From Chloroflexota bacterium (lineage in GTDB: Bacteria > Chloroflexota > UBA11872 > UBA12225): DNA of 64,000 nucleotides. The stretch is from assembly GCA_030447525.1 (NCBI GenBank), contig JAUJOR010000007.1, forward strand, positions 179,035 through 243,034, read 5' to 3'. The position numbers and the translations under genes are program-made. Positions 31,740 through 40,073 of the stretch are shown in pieces; the first letter of the stretch is position 1, and each line of letters opens with the position of its first letter. The notes below the pieces were generated by a model that ran no database searches, had not been told where the DNA came from, and saw only the letters and a program-made list of their open reading frames with translations.

Positions 31740-33139
31740 CAGCGGTCTCCGATCTTGCGGTCGATGGCCCCGCGGATGCGGTCGCGCAGCGCCTCTACCC
31801 CGATCCGCTCGATCACCGGCTCGAAGAAGCCCTGCACCAGGATCCGCTCGGCCACCGCTCGGGGGAGCCCACGCGACATCAGGTAGTAGACGCTCTCTTC
31901 GTCAACCGGTCCCACCGACGAGCTGTGGGTGCAGCGTACGTCGTTGTCGTTGATCTCCAGCATGGGGATGGAGTCCGCCTTGGCCGTATCGTCCAGCAGG
32001 AGATTCTTGTTGGCCTGAAAGCCGTTAGAGCCGTAGGAACCCTTCTGGATATCGATCAGCCCTTCGTAGGCCACCCGGGCGCGGTCGCGCAACCCCGTCT
32101 TGTACAGCTGATCGCTGTCCGTGAACGGAGACATGTGCGCCTGGAGGGTGTGCACGTCAAACACCTGCGTCCCCTCACCGAACGCCAGCCCCAGCAGGTC
32201 GGCCTTGGTGCCCTTCCCCTGCAGCAGGATGTCCGCCGTCGATCGGCTGTACTGCCCGCCCAGCCCGACCAGAACCCAATTGATGTAGGCGTCATTCCCC
32301 AGGGTGGCGCGCTGGGTGAGGAAGGCACCGGTGGTCATAGACCACTCTTGCACCGTGACATAGTCCAGGCGGGCGCCATCCTTGACGTAGACCTCCACCG
32401 CCCCACTGCCAAACGTCAGCGGCTCCCCCCGCCCCCCCGCGGCCGAGCGGTACTCGTCCACGTAGACCAGGCGCGCCCCGCGATCGACCACGATCAAGGA
32501 ACGGGGGAAGAAGCCGGCGCGGGTATCGGCCGCCCAGAGCACCGAGCGCAGGGGCAGGGTAACGGTCGTGTCCGGGGGGACGTAGACAAACGCCCCCCCG
32601 TTGAACAGCGCGGCATTGAGGGCCTCGAACTTCCCGGCGTTGGAGGGCATGCCTGGGCGCCAGCGCGGCGGTAGGAGCTGCATGAAGTGCCGTGCCAGGA
32701 GGTCACGGTGCTCGTGCAAGGCGGTGTGCAGGTCGGTAAAGATGACCCCCTGCCGGCGCAGGGCCTCCTGCAAGGTGGCGTAGGCCGCCGTCCCATCGTG
32801 CTGGACGATCAGCCCGCCCTCCTCGAAGTCGGTCTGCAGCTGCCCGCGCAACTCCGTGGGGAGCTGCTCCAGGCCCTCCACCACTGGGGCCGGCGGGGCG
32901 GCCGGGGCGATGGCATCCAGCGCCAGCCAGCGCAGGTCGGATCGGCGCCACCCCTCCGTGCTCATGGTGGGCATGGGGATGCTTTCCCAGGCCTGCCAGC
33001 CCCGCAGCCGCAGATCGCGCACCCAATCCGGGTCGCCACGCCAGTCCCCCATGGCCTGAACGGTGGCCTCGCTCAGGCCGGGGGTCGTCAGCGCCCCCGG
33101 CAGGCTCCCACGGGCGCTGCTTCGTATCAATGTTGCCAT
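31739..33139 (-). CDS. sufD: Fe-S assembly protein SufD
   Basis: 466 residues, beta-helix partner of SufB in the SufBC2D scaffold. N-terminal helical part (WVRDLRLRGWQAWESIPMPT), central beta-helix with ARLVYVDEYRSAAGGRGEPL, and the C-terminal HMSPFTDSDQLYKTGLRDRARVAYEGLID followed by LEINDNDVRCTHSSSVGPVDEESVYYLMSRGL, where the His/Cys region is as in the family. It ends overlapping the Rieske gene. The gap to sufB (119 bases) holds a short GGAGGAC tandem repeat at 33235-33254. Confidence 0.95.
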   Translation of the reverse strand: MATLIRSSARGSLPGALTTPGLSEATVQAMGDWRGDPDWVRDLRLRGWQAWESIPMPTMSTEGWRRSDLRWLALDAIAPAAPPAPVVEGLEQLPTELRGQLQTDFEEGGLIVQHDGTAAYATLQEALRRQGVIFTDLHTALHEHRDLLARHFMQLLPPRWRPGMPSNAGKFEALNAALFNGGAFVYVPPDTTVTLPLRSVLWAADTRAGFFPRSLIVVDRGARLVYVDEYRSAAGGRGEPLTFGSGAVEVYVKDGARLDYVTVQEWSMTTGAFLTQRATLGNDAYINWVLVGLGGQYSRSTADILLQGKGTKADLLGLAFGEGTQVFDVHTLQAHMSPFTDSDQLYKTGLRDRARVAYEGLIDIQKGSYGSNGFQANKNLLLDDTAKADSIPMLEINDNDVRCTHSSSVGPVDEESVYYLMSRGLPRAVAERILVQGFFEPVIERIGVEALRDRIRGAIDRKIGDR

Positions 33140-33234
33140 ACGTCGTCCTCAGTACCTGGTCCACTGTCTAGCGCCTAGTGCCCCTCGTCGTGGGCCAGAG
33201 GGCAGGAGCTCCCTATGGCCCGGGAATGGGGACT

Positions 33235-33254
33235 GAGGACGGAGGACGGAGGAC
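33235..33254. repeat. GGAGGAC tandem repeat between sufD and sufB
   Basis: About three units of a 7-base GGAGGAC motif in the sufB-sufD gap. It resembles other short purine-rich intergenic repeats in this window. Confidence 0.5.
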
Positions 33255-33258
33255 TCGC

Positions 33259-34728
33259 TTAGCCGACGGCCCCGTCCATCTGAAGCTGAATCAGGCGGTT
33301 CAGCTCCACGGCGTACTCCATCGGCAGCGTCTTGGTGAACGGCTCGAGGAAGCCGTTGACGATCTGAGTGATGGCCTCCCGCTCGCTCAGGCCGCGGCTC
33401 TGGAGGTAGAACAGCTCCTCCTCCCCCACCTTGGAAACGGTGGCCTCGTGGCCTAGGGCCACCTTCTCCTCGTCCACTTCGATCACCGGCGTGGTGCCGG
33501 AGTAGCACTGCTTGTCCAGGAGCATGGCGTCGCAGCGCATCGCCGAGACGGAGTCGGTGCAGCCCTTGTAGATCTTCAGCCAGCCTCGGAACTCGGCCCG
33601 CCCGGTGCCCTTGGTCACCGACTTGGAGGTGATCGTAGATGTGGTGTTGGGGGCGCAGTGCCAGACTTTCCCCCCGGCATCCTGCACCTGCCCGTTATTG
33701 GCAAAAGCGGCCGAGACGATCTCCGCCTTGGCCCGCGGCCCCATCAGATACACCGCCGGGTACTTCATCGTCACCTTGCTGCCCAGGTTGCCGTCGATCC
33801 AGGCCACGGTGGCATCCTCGTAGGCAACGGCCCGCTTGGTGACGATGTTGTAGACGTTGTTCGACCAGTTCTGGATGGTGGTGTAGCGGATGGTGGCCCC
33901 CTTGTGGGCGATCAGTTCCACCACCGCGCTGTGCAGGCTATCCTCCGACCAGATGGGCGCGGTGCAGCCCTCGATGTAGTGGACGTAGCTCCCCTCCTCG
34001 GCGATGATCAACGTCCGCTCGAACTGCCCAGAGTTCTTGGCGTTGATCCGGAAGTAGGCCTGCAGCGGGATGTCCACGCGCACCCCCTTGGGGACGTAGA
34101 CGAAGCTCCCACCCGACCACACCGCCGTGTTCAAGGCGGCGAACTTGTTGTCCTTATAGGGAATGACCGAGCCGAAGTACTTCTTCACGATCTCCGGGTG
34201 CTCCCGCAGTCCGGAGTCCATGTCCGTAAAGATGACCCCCTGCTTCTCCAAGTCTTCCTTGAGGGAGTGATAGACCACCTCGGACTCATACTGGGCGCTG
34301 ACCCCGGCCAGGAACTTCCGCTCCGCCTCCGGGATGCCCAGCTTGTCGAAGGTGTTCTTGATATCCGCAGGGACGTCCTCCCAGGTCTTGCCCTGCCCCT
34401 CCATCGGCTTCATGTAGTAGTGGATGTCGTCGAAGTCGATCGTGGAGAGGTCGGCGCCCCATCCCGGCATCCTCTTGGACAAGAAGTGGTCGTAGGCCTT
34501 GAGGCGGCGCTCGGTCATCCAGACCGGCTCCCGCTTCATCCTGGAGATCATCTCCACGACTTCGCGGCTCAGCCCCTTGCCAGACTTGTAGACATACTGC
34601 TCTGCGTCGTGCCAGCCGGCGCTGTATTCCAGGGGCAGAGACTTCTCCGCCTCGCGGAGCATGCGCTCGCGATCGGGGTCGACGTTGACAGCCGGGAGCG
34701 GGCTGGTGACTTCTACTTCAGTGGCCAT
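33259..34728 (-). CDS. sufB: Fe-S assembly protein SufB
   Basis: 489 residues. Motifs are GLSREVVEMISRMKREPVWM, DDIHYYMKPM, YEDATVAWIDGNLGSKVTMKYPAVYLMG, and CDAMLLDKQCYSGTTPVIEVDEEKVALGHEATVSKVGEEELFYLQSRGL. These are the SufB core that carries the nascent cluster. ATG 34728 is chosen because AGGTGAG lies at proper distance; a GTG at 34740 is also in frame. It follows sufC by 53 bases. Confidence 0.96.
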   Translation of the reverse strand: MATEVEVTSPLPAVNVDPDRERMLREAEKSLPLEYSAGWHDAEQYVYKSGKGLSREVVEMISRMKREPVWMTERRLKAYDHFLSKRMPGWGADLSTIDFDDIHYYMKPMEGQGKTWEDVPADIKNTFDKLGIPEAERKFLAGVSAQYESEVVYHSLKEDLEKQGVIFTDMDSGLREHPEIVKKYFGSVIPYKDNKFAALNTAVWSGGSFVYVPKGVRVDIPLQAYFRINAKNSGQFERTLIIAEEGSYVHYIEGCTAPIWSEDSLHSAVVELIAHKGATIRYTTIQNWSNNVYNIVTKRAVAYEDATVAWIDGNLGSKVTMKYPAVYLMGPRAKAEIVSAAFANNGQVQDAGGKVWHCAPNTTSTITSKSVTKGTGRAEFRGWLKIYKGCTDSVSAMRCDAMLLDKQCYSGTTPVIEVDEEKVALGHEATVSKVGEEELFYLQSRGLSEREAITQIVNGFLEPFTKTLPMEYAVELNRLIQLQMDGAVG

Positions 34729-34781
34729 GCTCGTTCTCACCTTTTCTGCTTCCAGATAGACGTCTCTTCCAGAGGCGTCTC

Positions 34782-35681
34782 TTAGAGAGACGTCCGTCCG
34801 TGGGCGCGGAAGGGGTCGTCGTGACGCTCCACCGGCTCCTCGCGAGCGTAAGTGGCGCCACCTTCCTCCGGCAGCTCCACTTGCTCGCCCCGGGCGCGCA
34901 TCTCGGCGATGATGGGTCCGTAGCCGTGCTGATCGACCTCCAGGGCCAGCTCCGGCCCGCCCTCCTTGGCGATCTTGCCGCCGATCAGGATGTGGACGAA
35001 GTCTGGCTTGATGTACTCCAGCATGCGGTTGTAGTGGGTGATGACCACGAATCCCACGTCCGGGCCACGCATGGCGTTCACCCCGTCGGCCACCACCTTG
35101 AAGGCATCGACGTCCAGCCCGGAATCGGTCTCGTCCATGATGGCGATCTCCGGCTTGAGCATGGCCATCTGGAGGATCTCGGCCTTCTTCTTCTCCCCGC
35201 CGGAAAAACCCTCATTGAGGTAGCGATTCATGTAGCTCCGGTCCATCTTGAGCAGGCGGAGCTTTTCAGTCAGCTCGGTGCGAAAGGTCTTGATCGCTTC
35301 GTCGCCGAAGCGCGACTTTACCGACAGGCGCAGGAAGTTGCCCATGTGCACCCCGGGGATGGACGTGGGATACTGGAAGCAGAGAAACAGCCCCGCCCGG
35401 GCCCGCTCGTCTACCTCCATCTCGAGCAGATCTTGCCCCTTCAGCGACACCGACCCCGCCGTCACGTCATAACCCGGCCGTCCCATCAAGGCGTAGGCCA
35501 GGGTGCTCTTTCCTGAGCCGTTCGGCCCCAGGATGGCGTGCACCTCGCCCTTGTTCACCGCCAAGTCGATGCCGTGGATGATCTCGCGGCTGGTGACCAT
35601 GACGTGCAAGCCCTCGATCTTGAGGGTCGGCTCCTGGCCGTCAGCTCGGGCCATGGCCCCCGTCGTCGCCGTTGCCGTCAT
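34782..35681 (-). CDS. sufC: Fe-S assembly ATPase SufC
   Basis: 299 residues, ABC-type ATPase of the SufBCD complex. Walker A is GPNGSGKST, the ABC signature region is LNEGFSGGEKKKAEILQMA, and Walker B is IAIMDETDSGLDVDA with the H-loop VVITHYNRML. The C-terminus has a ~35-residue extension (REEPVERHDDPFRAHGRTSL) beyond the usual ~250-residue length. ATG 35681 follows AAGGGGAG. First gene of the SUF operon. Confidence 0.95.
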   Translation of the reverse strand: MTATATTGAMARADGQEPTLKIEGLHVMVTSREIIHGIDLAVNKGEVHAILGPNGSGKSTLAYALMGRPGYDVTAGSVSLKGQDLLEMEVDERARAGLFLCFQYPTSIPGVHMGNFLRLSVKSRFGDEAIKTFRTELTEKLRLLKMDRSYMNRYLNEGFSGGEKKKAEILQMAMLKPEIAIMDETDSGLDVDAFKVVADGVNAMRGPDVGFVVITHYNRMLEYIKPDFVHILIGGKIAKEGGPELALEVDQHGYGPIIAEMRARGEQVELPEEGGATYAREEPVERHDDPFRAHGRTSL

Positions 35682-35774
35682 ACCGCTCCCCTTCTTTCCA
35701 GCTGTCCAGCACCCCGGGACCCGGCCCCAGGGCACCTCGCCAGGCGTCGCGCGCCGCCGGCGCTGCGCCTATTT

Positions 35775-35780
35775 ATTATA
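35775..35780 (-). promoter_or_regulatory. Candidate -10 element of the suf operon
   Basis: On the minus strand this hexamer reads TATAAT. It would give a 5' leader of about 85-90 bases before sufC. I see no good -35 at 16-18 bases, so an activator or alternative contact may be needed. Confidence 0.4.
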
Positions 35781-35841
35781 GCCGCCGTCATAGAAAATGG
35801 CCGGCGCCGGGGACAGGGCCGCCCGCGGGTCGGGGGACTTC

Positions 35842-35855
35842 GTGAACCTTTTCAC
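35842..35855. promoter_or_regulatory. GTGAA-N4-TTCAC palindrome upstream of suf
   Basis: A perfect inverted repeat with 5-base arms lies about 60 bases upstream of the candidate -10, in an AT-rich patch. Fe-S regulators (SufR, RrF2/IscR types) bind palindromes upstream of suf operons, but this motif does not match a consensus I know, so the regulator is unassigned. The rest of the 317-base gap (35682-35998) shows nothing else. Confidence 0.4.
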
Positions 35856-35998
35856 TATATCAGGACTGCCCCGCCGGGCGAACTCGCGCCGGCCGGCGGG
35901 GCGCTTTCACCTGGTCACCTGATGGGCTCCCGAACAATGGCCCTCGGAGGGCCTCCCGGGGGGCCTCGCTTTACGATCGGCCAGGCGCGTTGGGCGCG

Positions 35999-36679
35999 CT
36001 AGGGGCCTTCCACCCAGGCTTCGCCCTCGGTGAAGACTTCCTTCTTCCAGATGGGGACTTCTTGCTTGACCCGGTCGATGACGTAGCGGCAGGCGTCGAA
36101 CGACTCGCCGCGGTGGGGTGAGCCGACGGCGATGACCACGCTGGCCTCGCCAATCTCCAGGCGCCCGATGCGGTGGACGATGGCCACACGCTGCTCCGGC
36201 CAGCGCCCCTGCGCCTCGTCTAGGATCTGGCGCAGCTTCTTCTCCGCCATCTCCGGAAAGGCGTCGTACTCCAGGTAGCGCACCTTGCGCTCGCGGGAGT
36301 CTTCCCGCACCACGCCGTAGAACACGCAGACCGCCCCGTCAGCCGGGGTACGCACGGCATCGATCAGCTCCTGGGCCCTGATCGGCCCCTCGGTGATGCG
36401 GCAGACCGGCCCGGCCCCGCTCCCCGTGGCGGAGCGATCTTGGCCACCGCTCACCGGCGGGATAAAGACCACCTCGTCGCCGGCTGTCAGGGCCGTCTGC
36501 ACGTCGACATACTCCTGGTTCACCGCGGGGCGGAAACGCTGGTGCTGCAGTCCCGGCTCCCCGACGACGAGGCGCTCCCAGAGCTGAGCCACAGTGCTGC
36601 CTTCCGGCACCTCCAGGACCTCCTCGCGCCGTCCCAGGGCCTCGCGGATGCTGGCGAAGTAGCGCAGTCGGACGAGCAT
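35999..36679 (-). CDS. MoaD-MoaE fusion, molybdopterin synthase
   Basis: 226 residues. Residues 1-80 are MoaD (ubiquitin-like; LVRLRYFASIREALGRREE and VFIPPVSGG). Residues about 90-226 are MoaE (ACVFYGVVRED-like core VCVFYGVVREDS, YLEYDAF, VGSPHRGESFDACRYVID, and VKQEVPIWKKE with the catalytic lysine). MoaD normally needs its free C-terminal Gly-Gly as a thiocarboxylate, but here Gly78-Gly79 are internal. A comparable fusion, MoaX of Mycobacterium tuberculosis, is reported to be cleaved after the Gly-Gly. ATG 36679 is the start of MoaD homology. It is divergent from the YtcJ-like gene, 91 bases apart. Confidence 0.9.
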   Translation of the reverse strand: MLVRLRYFASIREALGRREEVLEVPEGSTVAQLWERLVVGEPGLQHQRFRPAVNQEYVDVQTALTAGDEVVFIPPVSGGQDRSATGSGAGPVCRITEGPIRAQELIDAVRTPADGAVCVFYGVVREDSRERKVRYLEYDAFPEMAEKKLRQILDEAQGRWPEQRVAIVHRIGRLEIGEASVVIAVGSPHRGESFDACRYVIDRVKQEVPIWKKEVFTEGEAWVEGP

Positions 36680-36770
36680 AGTAGACAGAGTATCGCAAAC
36701 GCGTTGCTCAAAGGCGCCGCTCAAGATCCTCTCTCCGGCCGGGACCCCGTGGACGCCTATACTTCCGCAC

Positions 36771-38414
36771 ATGGTTACGTCTCCCCCGGCCGCCGGTGCG
36801 CCCCCTCCGGCCCTGGCCGTCGCCGGGGGCCGGATCTACACCATGGACGATCGGCAGCCGGTCGTCGAGGGCTTGTTCGCCCGCCGCGGGCGGATCGAAT
36901 TTCTGGGGAGCGCCGGCGAGGCCCGCCGCCTGGCGGCGGAAGCCCCCGCGTGCGTCACGCTCGACCTGGCGGGGGGCTGCGCCGTCCCCGGCTTCACGGA
37001 CAGCCACATCCACTTCCTGAGCTACGGACTGAACCTGTCTCGTGTGGCCTTGACCGGGGTGACCTCGCTGGCCACTGTGCTCGAGCGTGTCGCGGCCGCG
37101 GCTGAGGCTGCCCGGGCGGGGTCGACGCCGGGTGGGACGTGGGTGGAAGGGTGGGGCTGGGACCACAGCCTGTGGGTCGAGGGTCGCTTTCCGGACAAGG
37201 GCGCCCTAGACGGGGTTGCCCCCGGCGTCCCGGTGGCGCTGCGCCGTAAAGATGGCCACATGACCTGGCTCAACTCGGCCGCCCTGGCGGCCGCCGGAAT
37301 CGATCGCCAGACCCCCGATCCCCCTGGGGGGCGCATCGGGCGGGACGCCGTCGGGGAGCCCAACGGTCTGCTGTTCGAGCGCGCCAACGAGCTCCTCAAC
37401 GGAGCCATCCGGGAGCCGGCAGAAGGACAGGCGGATGCCGCCGCCCGACGCGCCATGGCGGAGCTGCACCGCATGGGAGTGACCGCGGCGCACGTACCGG
37501 AAGGGGCGCTCACCCTGCGGACCTTGCAGCGCCTGGACGCCGACGGCCAGCTGGCCCTGCGGGTGACGGCGATGCTGCCTTATGAGTCGCTAGACGCCGC
37601 CCTGGCCGTCGGGCTGCGCAGCGGCTTCGGGAGCGAGCGCCTCCGCATCGGGCCGGTCAAGCTGTTCATGGATGGCTCGCTGGGCTCGGAGACGGCGGCG
37701 ATGCTCGCCCCGATAGAGGGATCGGCAGACAACCGGGGCATCTTGACCCTGGCAGTGGACGAGCTGCGTCGGGCTGTCTCCCGAGCCGCCGGCGGGGGTA
37801 TCGCCTGCGCCATCCACGCCATCGGCGACCGGGCCAATCGGCTCGTCCTGGACGCCTATGCCGCCACCGCGGGGGAGTGGCAGCCGGCGGGGCTGCGCCA
37901 GCGGATCGAGCACGTCCAGGTGCTGCACCCAGACGACCTGCCCCGCCTGGCCGCCCTGGGGGTGATCGCCTCGGTGCAGCCGATCCATGCCACCCAGGAC
38001 ATGGATCTGGTCGACCGTCTGTGGGGCCAACGGGGACGCTACGCCTACGCCTTCCACAGCTTGCTCGCCAGCGGGGCGACCCTGGCGTTCGGGTCGGATG
38101 CCCCGGTGGAGACGCCTGATCCCCTGGCCGGCCTGTACGCCGCCGTCACCCGCAGACGGGCGGACGGGCGCCCGACCGGGGGCTGGTATCCGCATGAGCG
38201 CCTGGCGGTGGCGGACGCCCTGCGCGCCTACACCGTGGGCCCGGCCTGGGCCGCCGGCCTGGAGGGGCGCAGTGGGAGCCTCGTCCCCGGGGCATGGGCC
38301 GATCTCACCCTCCTGTCTCAAGACGTCCTGCAGGACCCCGCGGAGCGAATCCTGGAGACGCGCGTCCGGCATACCGTGGTGGATGGGGAAGTGGTCTACT
38401 CGGAAGGGACGTAG
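36771..38414 (+). CDS. YtcJ-like metal-dependent amidohydrolase
   Basis: 547 residues, amidohydrolase_3 family. GCAVPGFTDSHIHF has the HxH metal pair. GPVKLFMDGSLGSETA carries the carbamylated-lysine position, CAIHAIGDRANR and RIEHVQVL the following histidines, and LAFGSDAPVETPDPL the final Asp. The C-terminus returns to the small composite beta domain (SGSLVPGAWADLTLL). Family members hydrolyse amides and related bonds in diverse small molecules; the substrate is unknown. Divergent from the MoaD-MoaE gene. Confidence 0.9.
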   Translation: MVTSPPAAGAPPPALAVAGGRIYTMDDRQPVVEGLFARRGRIEFLGSAGEARRLAAEAPACVTLDLAGGCAVPGFTDSHIHFLSYGLNLSRVALTGVTSLATVLERVAAAAEAARAGSTPGGTWVEGWGWDHSLWVEGRFPDKGALDGVAPGVPVALRRKDGHMTWLNSAALAAAGIDRQTPDPPGGRIGRDAVGEPNGLLFERANELLNGAIREPAEGQADAAARRAMAELHRMGVTAAHVPEGALTLRTLQRLDADGQLALRVTAMLPYESLDAALAVGLRSGFGSERLRIGPVKLFMDGSLGSETAAMLAPIEGSADNRGILTLAVDELRRAVSRAAGGGIACAIHAIGDRANRLVLDAYAATAGEWQPAGLRQRIEHVQVLHPDDLPRLAALGVIASVQPIHATQDMDLVDRLWGQRGRYAYAFHSLLASGATLAFGSDAPVETPDPLAGLYAAVTRRRADGRPTGGWYPHERLAVADALRAYTVGPAWAAGLEGRSGSLVPGAWADLTLLSQDVLQDPAERILETRVRHTVVDGEVVYSEGT

Positions 38415-38492
38415 CTCTCCACTGGGGCCCTGCCTCCCAGGATCTGCCGCTCAGGGTCTGCTTCTCAGGGCCGGGCGGGCGGGTGGCAGACC

Positions 38493-39518
38493 TCAGACGC
38501 CGCCCTGGGCGCCCCATCCCAGCGTCGCGCTGAGCAAGCCGGCGGCCCTGCGGGACACCTCTTCCGGCGCCGGCCAGCCACCCATAAGGTCACCGAGGAT
38601 GTCGACCCGCGGGCCGCGGGGGCGCCACAGGGTGGGGTCGGTAGCCCCGAAAACGGCCACGGTGGGCACCCCCAGGCCGGCCGCCAGGTGGGTCACACCG
38701 GAGTCGTTCCCCAGGAAGAGGCTGGCTCGATCCAGGATGCCGGCCAGCTGCGTCAGTCCCGGCTCGACCAGGGGAAGGTCGTCTCTCCCCGGCGGCCCGC
38801 TCCCGGCGCGGACGGCTCGCCAGGCCTTGAGGGGCTCGACGTCGGCCGGCCCGGCGGTCACCACCAGGCGCACCCCGTAGCGCTGCTCCAGGGACGTCAC
38901 GACGCCGACCCAGGCCGCGGCCGGCCAGTTCTTCCGCCCGCTGCCGCTCCCCGGGTGCAGGGCCACGAAGGGCAGCGCCCCAAGGTGTGAGTCTACCCAG
39001 GTGGCCGCCCATTCCTGTCCGGCCGCCGGGACGGTGAGCCAGGCCCGGCCGTCCCAGGACGCATCGGTGGAGATACCGAGCTCGACCAGCGTCCCCAAGA
39101 GCCAGTCGGCGGCGTGAATGCCCGAGCCCGGCTCGGGCAGGGCCTTGGCGGCGACGACGCGGCCCCCAGTCAGGCGGGCGAGCGTGCCGGCAATGACCTC
39201 CGCTCCCTGGAGCCAGACCACGATCAAGTCAGCCCGGCGCAAGAAGGGCGGCAGGCGGTCAGGGGAGGGGTGATCCAGGAAGAGGGGCACGAGGGCTGGG
39301 TCGTCCAGACCGGTGACGGCTTCCGCCAGGCCCATGTCCAGCGCCAACCCGGCCTGAGGCAAGGGCGCGACGAGATGCAGCTCCGCACCGAGATAGGCCG
39401 CGCGCAGGGCGCGCAGGGCCGGGAAACCCAGCAGGACGTCCCCCAGCGCCCCGCCGCGCAGGACGACGATGCGGTTCACCAGCGGGCCGTATGTTGCATG
39501 GAGGGGGGCGCTGGCCAC
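38493..39518 (-). CDS. Glycosyltransferase family 9 (heptosyltransferase-like)
   Basis: 341 residues with a GT-B fold. RIVVLRGGALGDVLLGFPALRALRA is the acceptor-side start. FVALHPGSGSGRKNWPAAAW and FLGNDSGVTHLAAGLGVPTVAVFGATDP are the nucleotide-sugar motifs of GT9. In Gram-negatives these add heptose to LPS; there are no other LPS genes here, so the acceptor may be another cell-surface glycan. GTG 39518 or a GTG at 39479 is the start. Last gene of the alaS-to-efp leftward run. Confidence 0.85.
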   Translation of the reverse strand: MASAPLHATYGPLVNRIVVLRGGALGDVLLGFPALRALRAAYLGAELHLVAPLPQAGLALDMGLAEAVTGLDDPALVPLFLDHPSPDRLPPFLRRADLIVVWLQGAEVIAGTLARLTGGRVVAAKALPEPGSGIHAADWLLGTLVELGISTDASWDGRAWLTVPAAGQEWAATWVDSHLGALPFVALHPGSGSGRKNWPAAAWVGVVTSLEQRYGVRLVVTAGPADVEPLKAWRAVRAGSGPPGRDDLPLVEPGLTQLAGILDRASLFLGNDSGVTHLAAGLGVPTVAVFGATDPTLWRPRGPRVDILGDLMGGWPAPEEVSRRAAGLLSATLGWGAQGGV

Positions 39519-39546
39519 GAGCGTGACGCTGTCTGGTGCTGGTGCT

Positions 39547-39591
39547 GGCCCTGAGCGGAGCGAAGGATCTGGCCCTGAGCGGAGCGAAGGA
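39547..39591. repeat. Direct repeat, period 24
   Basis: Two nearly identical units begin at 39547 and 39571 and share the core CCCTGAGCGGAGCGAAGGA. A related reverse-orientation fragment (GATTCCTCGCTGCGCCCAG) is at 62395-62413. It lies between the BCCP-like and GT9 genes. Confidence 0.7.
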
Positions 39592-39602
39592 ATGACCCCC
39601 GC

Positions 39603-40064
39603 CTACTCTTCCACGATCACGGCCAATAGCTGGCCGTACTCCACGGCCTGGCCATCCTCGACCAGGACTCGCTCCAGGCGGCCAGACGCCGGGGCTTCCA
39701 CCTCCGTGCCCATCCCCAGCGTCTCGATCACCCCCAGGGCCCGGCCGGCCTCGACGTGCTCCCCTTCGGCGACGAGGATGGGGCCATCCGGCTCCCGTGA
39801 GCGGTGGAAGGGACCGACCATGTGCGACCGCACCTCCGTGCGTCGTGGCCCCGGGTCTGCGTCCAGCCCCAGCATGGTTGCAGCCCCGTCGAGAGGCGCG
39901 GCGTCTGCGCCGGTGGCCGGCACTTCGCGCTGCAAGGCAATGCGCACACTCCCCCAGGAGAGGCGGATTTCTTCAACCCCCGTGCCCTGGACGGCCCGTA
40001 GCACCTCCTTGACGTCGCTGTCTAGGACATCAGCCAGGGCATCGCCATCCCAGGGAGCGCTCAT
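39603..40064 (-). CDS. Biotin-carrier-like protein lacking the acceptor lysine
   Basis: 153 residues. The N-terminal half (about 1-75) is AccB-like and the C-terminal half is a lipoyl/biotinyl fold: MVGPFHRS, VAEGEHVEAGRALGVIETLGMGTEVEAPASGRLERVLVEDGQAVEYGQLLAVI. In biotin carriers the hairpin turn is E-(A/S)-M-K-M with the modified lysine. Here residues 114-118 are Glu-Thr-Leu-Gly-Met, so the lysine is Gly117. The protein therefore cannot be biotinylated at the usual site. The gene is 9 bases downstream of efp, same strand, as accB often is, and no accC is near. It may be a structural or regulatory relative. Confidence 0.85.
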   Translation of the reverse strand: MSAPWDGDALADVLDSDVKEVLRAVQGTGVEEIRLSWGSVRIALQREVPATGADAAPLDGAATMLGLDADPGPRRTEVRSHMVGPFHRSREPDGPILVAEGEHVEAGRALGVIETLGMGTEVEAPASGRLERVLVEDGQAVEYGQLLAVIVEE

Positions 40065-40073
40065 GCCGGTGCC

